This document shows positions 9,251 through 19,124 of a DNA stretch of 64,000 bases, one piece after another; the stretch's first letter is position 1, and each line of letters opens with the position of its first letter. The notes under the pieces were generated by a model. It had not been told where the DNA came from, made no database searches, and was given only the letters and a program-made list of their open reading frames with translations. A program made the translations under genes and the position numbers. The stretch is from NCBI GenBank assembly GCA_012033255.1, contig JAAUSF010000007.1:16126-80125 (forward strand), given 5' to 3'. Source of the stretch: Cyanobacteria bacterium RU_5_0. GTDB lineage: Bacteria; Cyanobacteriota; Cyanobacteriia; Elainellales; Elainellaceae.

Positions 9251-11056
9251 ATGGGACGCGATCGTGCCGGAAATACGCTAAGAACGATCAGCAATTTGGG
9301 TAATGTGCTGTCTAGTCCAACGACGCGCAAAGAAACAGTTGGGCTTCTGGATAAGGATGATCTGTACAGGTTTGGAGTTGCCGATCGTCGCAGTCTTAAT
9401 CTCCAACTGTCTAGTACAGGGAGAAGGGCAGGAGTTGGGCTACAACTCTTCACGCTTAAGGGGGCAAAGGCCGCAGTGTTACGGGCGATCGGGCGGCGCA
9501 ACTTTAGCGATCTCAAACCCAAAGATATCCGTAAGTTCTTTAACCCTGTTGCAATAACGACGGTCAACAGTGGACAAACGCGATCTCTCAATGTCACGGT
9601 CGATTCAGGGGAGCTTTATCTGCGAGTCTTTCGACGTCGGGGTAACAGTAGTAATTACACAATCACGCTGACGGCAGAACCGATCGCAGTTCCCTCACCG
9701 AATCCTTCGCCGAATCCTTCACCGAATCCTTCACCGAATCCCTCACCGAATCCCTCACCGAATCCTTCACCGAATCCTAATCCCAACCCATCTCCGACTT
9801 TGTCATTGACGCAGAAGTGGATTCGGCAATTTGGGACATCCGGCAATGACTATACCTATGGCACAACAACGGACAGTGCAGGAAATGTCTATGTTGCTGG
9901 TGTCACCAATGCAACAGTGGGTCCGGCAGGGGATGGATTTGTCGCTAAGTATGACAGCAACGGGGTGGAGGTGTGGAAGCGATCGATCGATACATCCAGA
10001 CCCAGCACGCCTCGGTTAGATGTTGTCTTTGATGTGGAAGTAGATAACGCTGGAAATTATTACATTACTGGAGCAACTGTAGCTGGTTCAAGTTCCAGTA
10101 CCAATAGCGATGTGTTTGTCGCCAAGTATGACAGCGCAGGCAATCGGCAGTGGTTAGAGACGATCGAGAGTGATGCAATTGTTTTACCTATTGTCGGCAC
10201 GATTAATCCTCAGGATTCAGCATCTGACCTTGTGTTGGATGGCAATAATGTCTATGTCACCGGATTGTTAGATGCTTTACCTCCTCCGCTCAGTCGAGGA
10301 AAAGCTTTTATCGCCAAGTATGATGCCACCACGGGAAATCGAGTAACGGGGTTTGGTACAGACGGGATAATCGAATACGGAACCGATGGAGTCACCGCAT
10401 CCGCAGGTTTGGCAATCAGTAATGGCAATCTTTACATTGCTGGCGTGACCGATGCCGTGATTTCGGTGAATAGTTCTAGAGATGTGGAGTTGAACGGTGG
10501 AGATGCGTTTGTTGCGAGTTTCAACGGCAACACAGGGACACTAATCTGGGATGAGATATTGAAGAGTGGTGGCAATGCTCAAGACTATGCGCGTGGGATT
10601 GCGGTGATCGGTTCAGATGTTTACATTACTGGGCAAACGGCAGGGAGTTTACCAGGCAACTCTAATGCTGGAGATGTAGACGGATTCGTTGCTAAATATA
10701 GCGTTACAGGAGATGACGGCGTTCTTCAGTGGACGAAGCAATTTGGGACATCAGGCTTGGATGAATCGCAGGCGATCGCCATCGACAGCACAAACAAAAT
10801 CTACCTGACGGGCGAGACGACTCGATCCCTTTTTGGCAATGCTGTAGGTGGCTCCGATCCCTGGATTGCTCAGTATGACGGCAACGGCGATCGGTTGCAG
10901 AGTATCCAATTTGGCACGGCTCAAGATGATGAAGCCTATCGGATTACGACTGATAATTCTGGGAATATCTATGTAGTAGGACAAACGCTAGGAGCCTTCC
11001 CGAATTTCTCCAATTTAGGCAGTTACGATGCTTGGATCGCCAAATATGGCATCTAG
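9251..11056 (+). CDS. SBBP beta-propeller repeat protein with Pro-Asn-Ser linker
   Basis: 601 residues. The N-terminal 140 residues look like a PPC-type beta domain (RNTLRTISNLGNV, YRFGVADRRSLNL, SGELYLRVFRRRGNS). A linker of Pro-Asn-Pro-Ser units (about 150-180) follows. The remainder consists of SBBP propeller blades with recurrent AGNVYVAG, DAFVAKYD and WTKQFGTSG motifs, a fold common in secreted or surface cyanobacterial proteins. No classical signal peptide is seen, so export would need another route. Function probably adhesive or binding; no enzyme motif. Confidence 0.85.
   Translation: MGRDRAGNTLRTISNLGNVLSSPTTRKETVGLLDKDDLYRFGVADRRSLNLQLSSTGRRAGVGLQLFTLKGAKAAVLRAIGRRNFSDLKPKDIRKFFNPVAITTVNSGQTRSLNVTVDSGELYLRVFRRRGNSSNYTITLTAEPIAVPSPNPSPNPSPNPSPNPSPNPSPNPSPNPNPNPSPTLSLTQKWIRQFGTSGNDYTYGTTTDSAGNVYVAGVTNATVGPAGDGFVAKYDSNGVEVWKRSIDTSRPSTPRLDVVFDVEVDNAGNYYITGATVAGSSSSTNSDVFVAKYDSAGNRQWLETIESDAIVLPIVGTINPQDSASDLVLDGNNVYVTGLLDALPPPLSRGKAFIAKYDATTGNRVTGFGTDGIIEYGTDGVTASAGLAISNGNLYIAGVTDAVISVNSSRDVELNGGDAFVASFNGNTGTLIWDEILKSGGNAQDYARGIAVIGSDVYITGQTAGSLPGNSNAGDVDGFVAKYSVTGDDGVLQWTKQFGTSGLDESQAIAIDSTNKIYLTGETTRSLFGNAVGGSDPWIAQYDGNGDRLQSIQFGTAQDDEAYRITTDNSGNIYVVGQTLGAFPNFSNLGSYDAWIAKYGI
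9690..9783 (+). repeat. 12-bp tandem repeat encoding Pro-Asn-Pro-Ser
   Basis: About seven units of the form CCGAATCC(T/C)TCA encode the flexible linker of the SBBP protein. The near-perfect DNA identity of the units, including synonymous sites, points to recent expansion by slippage. Confidence 0.85.
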
Positions 11057-11211
11057 AAACCTGCTTAAAAAGCCAAAATAGGGTTGAGAGACAAAGCACT
11101 ATTGGTAAAGTTTACAAGTTGTTTAGATGAAAGGATTTGTCAATTAGCAAGCTGAAAAGAGATAACGTGCAAGGATAGCATTGTCACAGTTCTTTACTCA
11201 TGTAGAACCTT

Positions 11212-12672
11212 ATGGCAGTTCATCTTTCTCCTGCGTCATTCACTGCAAAACCGATTTCTTTCGGTACAGACGGTTGGCGTGGCGTGATCGCCGCCGATTT
11301 CACATTCGATCGCGTCATGCAAGTCGCTCCCGTGGCTGCAATGGCACTTGCTCAAACCTATGGCAGTAACGGTAGCCGGACAGTGGTTGTTGGATTCGAT
11401 CGCCGCTTCCTCTCCGAAGAATTCGCCAAAGCCGCCGCCGAAGCCATCAGAACCGTGGGATTTGATGTACTGCTCTCAGAGTCTTACGCTCCCACTCCAG
11501 CTTTTAGCTGGGCAGCGAATCAACAGAATGCATTGGGAGCGATCGTGATTACTGCTAGCCACAACCCCGGTATCTACTCTGGATTGAAAGTGAAAGGGGC
11601 ATTCGGCGGTTCTGTGCCTCCAGAGGTGACTAAAAAAATTGAAGCAGCGTTAGCTTATCCTCCAGCCAAAGCAGAGACGGTAGGCAGCTTACAGATGTTT
11701 AATCCGTGGCAGAGCTATTGTGAAGCCCTCCGATCGCGAGTAGACATTGATGCCTTAAAAACCGCTATTACCCAAGGCAAGCTGACTGTCTTTGCGGATG
11801 TCATGCACGGAGCCGCCGCTACTGGGCTAGAGCAACTTCTAGGCGTCCCGATTCAGGAACTTAACAGCGATCGCGATCCTCTTTTTGGGGGTGGCGCACC
11901 AGAACCGTTACCTCGTTACATTCCCACGCTACTCGAAAAACTGCACGTTCATGGTCAGCAGGCAGGCTCCAAGTTAGCGGTGGGATTGGTGTTTGATGGT
12001 GATAGCGATCGGGTTGCGGCTGTCGATGGAAACGGAAATTTCCTTAGCTCCCAAGTCTTAATCCCGATTCTGATTGAACATTTGGCAACTCGTCGAGGCT
12101 TTGAGGGTGAAGTAGTTAAAACGATTAGCGGTTCTAACCTGATTCCTAAAGTTGCGAAGTTATTCAACCTATCTGTTTATGAAACACCGATCGGCTACAA
12201 ATACATTGCCGATCGAATGCTAGAAGCGAAAGTTCTGCTGGGCGGGGAGGAGTCTGGTGGAATTGGCTATGGTCATCACATTCCAGAACGAGATGCTCTC
12301 TTATCGGCTCTGTATGTTCTAGATGCGGTGGTTCAATCTGGCAAAGACCTCAGCGACCTCTACGCTGACCTTCAGCAAAAGACAGGCTTTGTTTCGGCAT
12401 ATGATCGCATCGATTTACCTCTGGCAAATATGGACGTGCGATCGCGCCTTCTAAACCAACTGCAAACCCAGCCTCCTCAAAAGATTGCCGGATATGCTGT
12501 ATTGGATTGTTTGGCGATCGATGGCTACAAATTCCAACTCGCTGACGAAAGCTGGCTGCTGATCCGGTTTAGCGGCACAGAACCCGTTCTGCGTCTCTAC
12601 TCAGAAGCAGCAACGATCGAAGAAGTCCATCGTAATTTGGCATGGGCAAAAGAATGGGCAAGCTCGGTCTAA
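11212..12672 (+). CDS. Phosphoglucomutase/phosphomannomutase family protein
   Basis: Alpha-D-phosphohexomutase, 486 residues, interconverting hexose 1- and 6-phosphates. All four family motifs are present: catalytic Ser loop ITASHNPGIYSG (about 115-126), metal loop DGDSDRVAAVD (about 263-273), sugar loop GGEESGGIGYG (about 344-354) and phosphate loop RFSGTEPVLRL near the C terminus. The start at ATG leaves GTDGWRG in its usual N-terminal place. It could feed glycogen, sugar-nucleotide or mannose-1-phosphate pools, including the GDP-sugar genes 4 kb downstream; which sugar is used cannot be read from sequence. Confidence 0.92.
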   Translation: MAVHLSPASFTAKPISFGTDGWRGVIAADFTFDRVMQVAPVAAMALAQTYGSNGSRTVVVGFDRRFLSEEFAKAAAEAIRTVGFDVLLSESYAPTPAFSWAANQQNALGAIVITASHNPGIYSGLKVKGAFGGSVPPEVTKKIEAALAYPPAKAETVGSLQMFNPWQSYCEALRSRVDIDALKTAITQGKLTVFADVMHGAAATGLEQLLGVPIQELNSDRDPLFGGGAPEPLPRYIPTLLEKLHVHGQQAGSKLAVGLVFDGDSDRVAAVDGNGNFLSSQVLIPILIEHLATRRGFEGEVVKTISGSNLIPKVAKLFNLSVYETPIGYKYIADRMLEAKVLLGGEESGGIGYGHHIPERDALLSALYVLDAVVQSGKDLSDLYADLQQKTGFVSAYDRIDLPLANMDVRSRLLNQLQTQPPQKIAGYAVLDCLAIDGYKFQLADESWLLIRFSGTEPVLRLYSEAATIEEVHRNLAWAKEWASSV

Positions 12673-12794
12673 ATTCTGACTGAGATAATCTTTGTTCGGC
12701 TAAACTGCCTAAGCAGCAACACTAAACCATCTCTGCCTGACAAGTAGTTTGCTTACAGGAACTCTAGCATTCGATCAATAGAAGCCTTCTCCTC

Positions 12795-12828
12795 GCAAAC
12801 CGTTTGCTATTCAGGCAAGCGGTTTTTT
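12795..12828 (+). terminator. Rho-independent terminator after phosphohexomutase
   Basis: AACCGTTTGC and GCAAGCGGTT pair into a 10-bp stem (one G-T step), followed by a run of six T. It lies about 125 nt after the mutase stop codon. Confidence 0.8.
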
Positions 12829-12935
12829 GCTGATTTACCGAAAACAATAGAGTAGGAACATCGAAGACCAGTTCAGCGTAGTAGGAACGATAGAGCCTGT
12901 TTTAAGCTAGAAACAGTCCTTTTAACGTTTCAACT

Positions 12936-13511
12936 ATGCCTGTTCTCGTCGTTGCGACTAGTAACCCCGGTAAACTTCAGGAAATGCAAGCGTATTTGAC
13001 CGATCCCGCTCTAGATTGGGAGTTGATGTTGAAGCCAGCAGAATTAGAGATTGAAGAGACAGGAGCAACGTTTGCCGAGAATGCTTGTTTGAAAGCATCG
13101 CAAGTGGCGCAGGCAATGGGAAAGTGGGCGATCGCCGATGATTCAGGGTTGTCGGTTGATGCGTTGGATGGTGCGCCCGGACTCTACTCTTCTCGATATG
13201 GGAAAAGCGATCGCGATCGGATCGAGCGACTCTTGTCTGAACTCGGTGATGAACCCAATCGACAGGCGCAATTCGTTTGTGTTGTGGCGATCGCTCGTCC
13301 GGATGGGACGATCGTGCTTCAGACGGAAGGGATTTGTCGAGGAGAAATTCTTGATGCGCCTCGTGGTAACGGCGGATTTGGCTACGATCCAGTGTTCTAC
13401 GTTCCAGCCCATCAAATGACGTTTGCGGAGATGCCACCAGAACTGAAACATGCTATTAGCCATCGAGGGTTAGCGTTTCAAGCCTTGTTACCTCAACTGA
13501 AGCAACTCTAG
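12936..13511 (+). CDS. rdgB: dITP/XTP pyrophosphatase (HAM1/RdgB family)
   Basis: Hydrolyses non-canonical purine NTPs (dITP, XTP) to monophosphates, cleaning the nucleotide pool. 191 residues, usual length. Visible family blocks: VVATSNPGKLQEM substrate loop at the N terminus, ETGATFAENACLKA (about 44-57), the metal/base motif IADDSGLSVDALDGAPGLYSSRY (split blocks around 68-90), FGYDPVFYVP and a C-terminal SHRGLAFQAL. Single gene after a terminator; convergent with glnB. Confidence 0.95.
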   Translation: MPVLVVATSNPGKLQEMQAYLTDPALDWELMLKPAELEIEETGATFAENACLKASQVAQAMGKWAIADDSGLSVDALDGAPGLYSSRYGKSDRDRIERLLSELGDEPNRQAQFVCVVAIARPDGTIVLQTEGICRGEILDAPRGNGGFGYDPVFYVPAHQMTFAEMPPELKHAISHRGLAFQALLPQLKQL

Positions 13512-13696
13512 TTAAGACTGAGGACTGAAGACTGAGGAAGTTTCTTTCTCACTTTGAATCTGTGGCCATTGGGCACAACCTACATGAAAGGGTGTAACTG
13601 TCAAACAGATTTAAGCATTGCTCAGTTCTCTTGATACATATGGTTTGCGACTTGGAATGATTACTCTCAGTCCTCAGTCCCTAGTCCTCAGTCCTA
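13512..13696. repeat. Facing GACTGAG heptamer arrays between rdgB and glnB
   Basis: GACTGAG/GACTGAA units at 13516-13540 are answered by CCTCAGTCC-type units at 13663-13694. The complementary arrays sit in a convergent gap, each immediately past a stop codon, and could fold into a bidirectional 3' structure. Confidence 0.6.
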
Positions 13697-13700
13697 TTCC

Positions 13701-14066
<366 letters not shown>

Positions 14067-14134
14067 CTAACTTATAGTACTTCTACAGGTTGAGTAACCT
14101 GACTGTTTCTATCACCGCTAATAATATAGGTTTT

Positions 14135-14148
14135 GTAGTATAGGCTAC
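14135..14148 (-). promoter_or_regulatory. NtcA box upstream of glnB
   Basis: GTAGTATAGGCTAC is a perfect GTA-N8-TAC palindrome. About 23 nt beyond it, in the glnB direction, is a -10-like TAGAAA, the spacing expected for an NtcA-activated promoter. Known for glnB in several cyanobacteria, so this is strong. The -10 is only a moderate match. Confidence 0.8.
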
Positions 14149-14230
14149 TTGGCGATCAGGAAACAACTCTCAATTGTGCCACCAGATGGCTACTGGCTAT
14201 CATTGTTGTCTGATAACTGGTCGCTTAATG

Positions 14231-14635
14231 CTAAAGATTTGTGGAAATTGCCTGTACTGGGCAAGTAGGGATGCATTGTTCGCAAACGACGCAGCGCGAT
14301 CGGGTAAAATTCAACCGAAAAGTTTGGGGATCGAGGCTAAGGGCTTCGGTTGGGCAAACACCAGTACATAGACCGCAATGAACGCAAGCTTCCTCATCGA
14401 TCATAATTTCGCGACTGGCGATCGAGATGCCAATATCCTGCGATTGCATCCACTCCAAGGCGGCATCTAGTTGGTCAATATCGCCAGATAGCTCCACGAC
14501 GAGCGTTCCAATCTGGTTGGGTGTCACCTGTGCCCGGATGATATTTGCCGCCACATTAAAATCTTTTGCCAACCGATAGGTGACAGGCATATGGACAGCG
14601 CGTTTGGGAAAAATCAACGTGACTCGCTTTTTCAC
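14231..14635 (-). CDS. NIL-domain ferredoxin (2x[4Fe-4S])
   Basis: 134 residues. The first 75 residues form a NIL domain (KKRVTLIFPKRAVHMPVTYR, then VVELSGDIDQLDAALEWMQ), a ligand-binding module otherwise found on methionine ABC ATPases. The C-terminal half is a bacterial-type ferredoxin with two CxxCxxCxxxCP motifs, CVHCGLCTGVCP and CVVCEQCIPTCP, for two [4Fe-4S] clusters. This fusion is widespread in cyanobacteria and is thought to be linked to sulfur or methionine metabolism; electron partner unknown. Transcribed toward glnB. Confidence 0.92.
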   Translation of the reverse strand: MKKRVTLIFPKRAVHMPVTYRLAKDFNVAANIIRAQVTPNQIGTLVVELSGDIDQLDAALEWMQSQDIGISIASREIMIDEEACVHCGLCTGVCPTEALSLDPQTFRLNFTRSRCVVCEQCIPTCPVQAISTNL

Positions 14636-14783
14636 ACTGGCTTCTTTGAATCTAAAGTGACTCGTTCAATGTTTATAAACAATGTTTGTAAACTTGGAAT
14701 AGGAAAGTCCAAATTGCGCGATCGCCCTTCAATTGTAAGAAATTACGCTAAGAACTAGTTTTGTTTATCCTACTGTTTATCCT

Positions 14784-15398
14784 ATGACTGTTAATCCAAC
14801 GGATTCCAAGCCTCAATCGACTCCGCAACCCACCCAATCGTCAACAACGACCTTTGCAACTCGACTCCGCAATTTTGTGATCGTCTTGGTTGCTGTTGCC
14901 CTTAGTGCCGCAATTTTCTTTGGACTGCGATCGGGATCAAACACGGCTTCTTTGGCAACAATGGCAGAAACTTCAATCCCGTTAGAGGTGGCGCTGAGCA
15001 ACGAAAAACCGACGCTGATGGAGTTTTATGCAGATTGGTGTACGGCGTGTCAAGCGATGGCGAAGGATATGAGCGAATTGAAGCAGCAGTATGACAGCGA
15101 AGTGAATTTTGTCATGCTGAATGTAGATAATTCCAAGTGGCTCCCAGAAATGCTGCACTATCGAGTTGATGGAATTCCGCACTTTGTGTTTCTAAACGCC
15201 GAGGGAAAGGCGATCGCCAGCACACTCGGAGAACAACCCCGCATCATTATGGCGACTAACCTGGAAGCTCTGATCACAGGTTCCCCATTACCCTACGCTC
15301 AAGCCAAAGGTCGCATCTCTGAGGTAGACATACCCATTGCTCCTAAAGCCAATCCCGATGATCCCCGCAGCCACGGTAGCCAGGTCGTCACTCAATAA
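14784..15398 (+). CDS. txlA: Membrane-anchored thioredoxin (TxlA/HCF164-like)
   Basis: 204 residues. An N-terminal membrane helix at about 31-50 (NFVIVLVAVALSAAIFFGL) anchors a thioredoxin domain on the lumenal/periplasmic side. The active site is FYADWCTACQAMA (about 85-97), with the two redox Cys in the WCxxC form. Homologues (cyanobacterial TxlA, plant HCF164) deliver reducing power for cytochrome maturation and thylakoid redox control. The gene is followed by a terminator at 15454-15501. Name by similarity. Confidence 0.88.
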   Translation: MTVNPTDSKPQSTPQPTQSSTTTFATRLRNFVIVLVAVALSAAIFFGLRSGSNTASLATMAETSIPLEVALSNEKPTLMEFYADWCTACQAMAKDMSELKQQYDSEVNFVMLNVDNSKWLPEMLHYRVDGIPHFVFLNAEGKAIASTLGEQPRIIMATNLEALITGSPLPYAQAKGRISEVDIPIAPKANPDDPRSHGSQVVTQ

Positions 15399-15453
15399 GG
15401 TCCGTAACGCGGGTGAACTTTATGGCGACAATCCTTTGAGAATAAGATAGAAC

Positions 15454-15501
15454 GGAAGCTAGCAAGGGAACCTCAGCCCATCAGATAGCTTCCTTGTTTT
15501 T
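15454..15501 (+). terminator. Terminator after txlA
   Basis: GGAAGCTA and TAGCTTCC form a perfect 8-bp stem around a 24-nt loop, followed by TTGTTTTTG. Located about 55 nt past the stop codon. Confidence 0.65.
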
Positions 15502-15539
15502 GTTCAAGTTGGTTTGTCTGAGTTTGAGTCGATCGCCTA

Positions 15540-16544
15540 ATGTATCATTACTGTCAACCGGGCTGTCATCACCCTATGACAAGCCATTCCCCAACGCACA
15601 AAGCTAGACCCCTTTGGATTGCGCTCATTCTGCTGATCAGTTTTGCGGTAGCCGAGTTGGGAGTTGGGCTATTTAGCCACAGTCTGGCGCTAGTCGCCGA
15701 ATCTGGACATATGCTGTCTGATGGGTTGACGTTAGGCTTGTCGTTATTGGCAACCTGGATCGCCCAATTTCCAGCATCCAATCAAGCCACTTTCGGTTAT
15801 CGACGAATAGAGATCCTAGCCGCACTGGCAAACGGCAGTGGGCTGGTGATTGTTGCAACTTGGATTGGCTGGGAAGCGATCGTCCGTCTCCAGGCTCCTC
15901 CCGATGAAATTCTCAGCTTGCCAATGCTGATTACGGCGGTGATTGGACTGGGCATCAACAGCCTCAATGCGTTTCTACTTCATGATGAGAGCCATCACGA
16001 TCTCAATTTACGCGGCGCATTTTTGCACATGGTCGCCGATGCGATTAGTTCAGTGGGTGTGATTGTTGCGGCGATCGCAGTCTGGACACTGCACTGGAAT
16101 AGGGCAGACGGGGCAATTAGCTTAGGAGTGGCGATTTTCATCATTTTGGGGGTCATTCCTCTGATTCGCCAAAGTCTAGATATTTTGTTGGAGAAAACGC
16201 CACATCATCTCGATCTAAGCCAAATTCAGGCTCACCTGCAAGGGTTTGCAGGGATAGAGCGAGTGGAAAATTTGCGAGCATGGACGATCGCCCTTAATCA
16301 AGACGTGCTTTTCGCTCACTTGATTGTGCAAACCAAAGATGGAGATCGCGATCAACTTTTGCGGCAAATCCAAACTTCGCTTCAGCAAGAATTCGATATT
16401 CAAGAAACATTTTTGCAAATGACTGCCCCATTCCCACCCCCGATCGTCAATCTTTCCCAACCGCAGGCGATCGATTTGATTTGTTTATCTATTTCAGGTT
16501 CCCCTTCAACTGTAAATTTAGATACGGAACAAAGAAATTCCTGA
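15540..16544 (+). CDS. Cation diffusion facilitator metal exporter
   Basis: CDF-family antiporter that exports Zn2+ or related divalent ions, 334 residues. The His-rich N terminus (MYHYCQPGCHHP) precedes six predicted helices. The metal-site motif in helix 2 is ESGHMLSDG (about 52-60) and in helix 5 HMVADAISS (about 162-170), together the usual HxxxD pairs of CzcD/ZitB-type transporters. The C-terminal cytoplasmic domain contains LLEKTPHHLDL. A second Met at 15576 (MTSHSP) could be the true start. Stand-alone, after the txlA terminator. Confidence 0.92.
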   Translation: MYHYCQPGCHHPMTSHSPTHKARPLWIALILLISFAVAELGVGLFSHSLALVAESGHMLSDGLTLGLSLLATWIAQFPASNQATFGYRRIEILAALANGSGLVIVATWIGWEAIVRLQAPPDEILSLPMLITAVIGLGINSLNAFLLHDESHHDLNLRGAFLHMVADAISSVGVIVAAIAVWTLHWNRADGAISLGVAIFIILGVIPLIRQSLDILLEKTPHHLDLSQIQAHLQGFAGIERVENLRAWTIALNQDVLFAHLIVQTKDGDRDQLLRQIQTSLQQEFDIQETFLQMTAPFPPPIVNLSQPQAIDLICLSISGSPSTVNLDTEQRNS

Positions 16545-16885
16545 ATTCAAAGCTGTTACTTAATGATGTTGTACATCTATCCCCACAGTTCACGAAACAT
16601 TCATACGTTTCCACAAAGAAACTGTATTCCTGTAAAGGAGGCGAAGAAAACTGTACGTATTCTCCCTGATTCTTCTATAAAAGTACTGAATACTCTTTTC
16701 GGTAGGCTTATCAGGTAGTCGCATAATTGATCACTGGATAGTTGCATCTCATGGGCTTATGGGAACTCTACATTTGAAGTTCCACGTTTTGTGCTGTCAT
16801 TAAACAGCAAGCAACTCTCCGGCAGGAGGTCTTCAGACAGAGTTTCTGCCATTCCTATCCATCCGATTCACAGGGGATATTAAGC
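16545..16885. other. Intergenic region upstream of gmd
   Basis: 341 nt without a gene. AT-rich stretches (for example TATAAAAGTACTGAATAC near 16676) may hold the gmd promoter, and GGCAGGAGGTC lies at about 16821-16831, too far from the gmd ATG to be its ribosome site. I see no repeat or RNA here. Confidence 0.4.
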
Positions 16886-17971
16886 ATGACACAAGGAAAA
16901 AGCGCACTGATTACCGGAATTACTGGTCAAGATGGCTCTTACTTGAGCGAGTTTTTGTTGGAAAAAGGGTATGAAGTTCATGGGATCATTCGTCGGACAT
17001 CCACGTTCAACACCGATCGAATTGATCACATTTACGAAGACCCACATAATGAAAATGCTTCTCTCTTCCTGCACTACGGCGATCTGACTGACGGTACGAC
17101 GCTACGCCGCATCATTGAAGAAATTCAACCTACGGAGATCTACAATCTGGGCGCTCAGTCTCACGTCCGAGTCAGTTTTGACTCGCCAGAATACACTGTG
17201 GATTCGGTTGGTATGGGAACCCTCAGACTTCTGGAAGCCATTCGAGACTATCAACGCCGCACGGGCACTGAGGTTCGCTTCTATCAAGCAGGTTCCTCAG
17301 AAATGTATGGTAAGGTGCAAGAAGTTCCTCAACGCGAGACAACGCCTTTCTATCCTCGTAGCCCCTATGCTTGCGCTAAGGTTTATGCCCACTGGCAAAC
17401 GGTAAACTATCGCGAGTCCTATGGGCTGTTTGCGTGCAACGGGATTTTGTTTAACCATGAGTCTCCGCGTCGAGGTGAGACATTTGTGACGCGCAAAGTG
17501 ACACGGGCGATCGCTCATATCGTTGCAGGGCGGCAGAAGAAGCTCTACATGGGCAATCTTGATGCTAAGCGAGATTGGGGCTATGCCAAAGACTATGTTC
17601 GGGCAATGTGGTTGATGCTCCAACAAGAACAGCCCGATGATTATGTTGTGTCCACTGGAGAAACCTACTCTGTCAAAGAATTTCTGAACCTTGCATTCGG
17701 CTATGTCAACTTGAACTGGGAAGACTATGTAGAGTTTGACGAACGCTATCTCCGTCCTGCCGAAGTGGAACTGTTGATTGGTGATCCGACAAAGGCGAAG
17801 CAAAAGTTGGGATGGGAACCTTCTGTCACCTTCGAGCAACTGGTGTATCTGATGGTTGAAGCGGATCTGAAAGCACTCGGTTTGATTCCGTTGAGTCGAA
17901 CAAATGGCAATGGAACAAGCTCTATTGAAAATGCCACCGTTCGTCAGGGTTTGGGCAGTTTGGCGCTCTAA
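16886..17971 (+). CDS. gmd: GDP-mannose 4,6-dehydratase
   Basis: Converts GDP-mannose to GDP-4-keto-6-deoxymannose, first step to GDP-fucose and related sugars. 361 residues. NAD(P)-binding glycine motif [14 protein letters not shown] at residues 10-23, the RR-containing segment [19 protein letters not shown], and the SDR catalytic set with Thr/Ser in [12 protein letters not shown] and Tyr-x3-Lys in [32 protein letters not shown] is diagnostic for Gmd. The final 25 residues are a variable tail. The fcl gene lies 173 nt downstream on the same strand, as an exo- or lipopolysaccharide sugar module. Confidence 0.96.
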   Translation: MTQGKSALITGITGQDGSYLSEFLLEKGYEVHGIIRRTSTFNTDRIDHIYEDPHNENASLFLHYGDLTDGTTLRRIIEEIQPTEIYNLGAQSHVRVSFDSPEYTVDSVGMGTLRLLEAIRDYQRRTGTEVRFYQAGSSEMYGKVQEVPQRETTPFYPRSPYACAKVYAHWQTVNYRESYGLFACNGILFNHESPRRGETFVTRKVTRAIAHIVAGRQKKLYMGNLDAKRDWGYAKDYVRAMWLMLQQEQPDDYVVSTGETYSVKEFLNLAFGYVNLNWEDYVEFDERYLRPAEVELLIGDPTKAKQKLGWEPSVTFEQLVYLMVEADLKALGLIPLSRTNGNGTSSIENATVRQGLGSLAL

Positions 17972-18055
17972 GGTCGTTATTCATAGTCAGCAATCGACGA
18001 TCGACGAGTTAGCCGCAGCCCATTGTTGCTGTTGGTTTTATCTACTATCTGCACC

Positions 18056-18093
18056 CATTTGTAGGGGCGAAGCGTCTTTCGCCCCTACAAATG
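18056..18093. repeat. GTAGGGGCGAA palindrome, copy 1
   Basis: CATTTGTAGGGGCGAA and its complement TTCGCCCCTACAAATG flank a short loop, giving a near-perfect 16-bp stem between gmd and fcl. A shorter relative lies just past fcl (19125-19152). Palindromes of this family are frequent between cyanobacterial genes and may attenuate or stabilise the gmd transcript. Confidence 0.75.
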
Positions 18094-18144
18094 GCTGATA
18101 AACGCTAACAACTTCCCTTCTCACCAACTTACTCAGAAGGATCT

Positions 18145-19092
18145 ATGACCCTAAAATTAGAACTCACCAATCAACGTATTCTCGTCACGGGCGGAGCCGG
18201 ATTTCTGGGTCGCCAAGTTGTGGATCAATTAGTCAAGGCTGGCGCAGATCTGGTGAAAATTACGATACCGCGATCGAAAGATTATGATCTTCGCCAGATG
18301 GAAGTTTGCCAGCGAGTTGTTGATCAGCAAGACATCGTTATTCACCTCGCGGCTCATGTTGGCGGCATCGGATTGAACCGAGAAAAACCTGCCGAATTAT
18401 TTTATGACAACCTGATGATGGGAACGCAGTTGATCCATGCGGCATATCAAGCAGGTGTCAAAAAGTTTGTTTGTGTCGGTACCATCTGCGCGTATCCCAA
18501 ATTCACTCCGGTTCCGTTCAAAGAAGATGATATCTGGAACGGTTACCCAGAGGAAACTAACGCGCCTTATGGAGTTGCTAAAAAAGCTCTGCTCGTGCAA
18601 CTTCAAGCCTATCGGCAGCAGTATAACTTTGATGGAATTTATCTACTGCCCGTGAATCTTTATGGACCCGAAGACAACTTTGATCCTCGCAGTTCTCACG
18701 TCATCCCTGCCCTGATTCGCAAGGTCTATGAAGCACAACAACGCGGAGATAGACAGATTCCGGTTTGGGGCGATGGTAGCCCAACTCGTGAGTTTCTCTA
18801 CTCTACTGATGCAGCGAGGGGAATTGTCATGGGCACTCAATTCTACAGCAATCTTGAGCCGGTGAACTTGGGTACAGGACAAGAAATCTCTATCCGCGAT
18901 CTGATCACTCTAATTTGTGATCTGATGGAATACGATGGTGAACTTGTTTGGGAAATAGATAAACCTAACGGACAACCTCGTCGCTGTTTGGACACCCAAC
19001 GCGCAAAACAATCATTCGGTTTCGTTGCCGAAGTCGATTTTAGACAAGGGTTGAAGAATACGATCGACTGGTATCGTCAGCACGCCGTGTAA
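18145..19092 (+). CDS. fcl: GDP-L-fucose synthase
   Basis: NADPH-dependent epimerase/reductase that turns GDP-4-keto-6-deoxymannose into GDP-L-fucose. 315 residues. Rossmann motif [16 protein letters not shown] at about 13-28; Ser in GTICAYPKF and the catalytic Tyr-x3-Lys in [14 protein letters not shown] (about 137-150); [22 protein letters not shown] and [13 protein letters not shown] are typical of Fcl/WcaG. It follows gmd, whose product is its substrate, so the two genes form a functional unit despite the palindrome between them. Confidence 0.95.
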   Translation: MTLKLELTNQRILVTGGAGFLGRQVVDQLVKAGADLVKITIPRSKDYDLRQMEVCQRVVDQQDIVIHLAAHVGGIGLNREKPAELFYDNLMMGTQLIHAAYQAGVKKFVCVGTICAYPKFTPVPFKEDDIWNGYPEETNAPYGVAKKALLVQLQAYRQQYNFDGIYLLPVNLYGPEDNFDPRSSHVIPALIRKVYEAQQRGDRQIPVWGDGSPTREFLYSTDAARGIVMGTQFYSNLEPVNLGTGQEISIRDLITLICDLMEYDGELVWEIDKPNGQPRRCLDTQRAKQSFGFVAEVDFRQGLKNTIDWYRQHAV

Positions 19093-19124
19093 TACCAATT
19101 CATTTTTCACAGACACACAACTTC

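Noticed and set aside
9655..9846. Minus-strand frame with GEGFGEGF repeats
   Set aside because: It is the antisense of the Pro-Asn-Pro-Ser linker repeat in the SBBP protein.
12958..13437. 159-codon minus-strand frame opposite rdgB
   Set aside because: Shadow of rdgB; composition Arg/His/Ser-rich without conserved blocks.
17297..17839. 180-codon minus-strand frame inside gmd
   Set aside because: Antisense shadow of a clear gmd gene; no family features.
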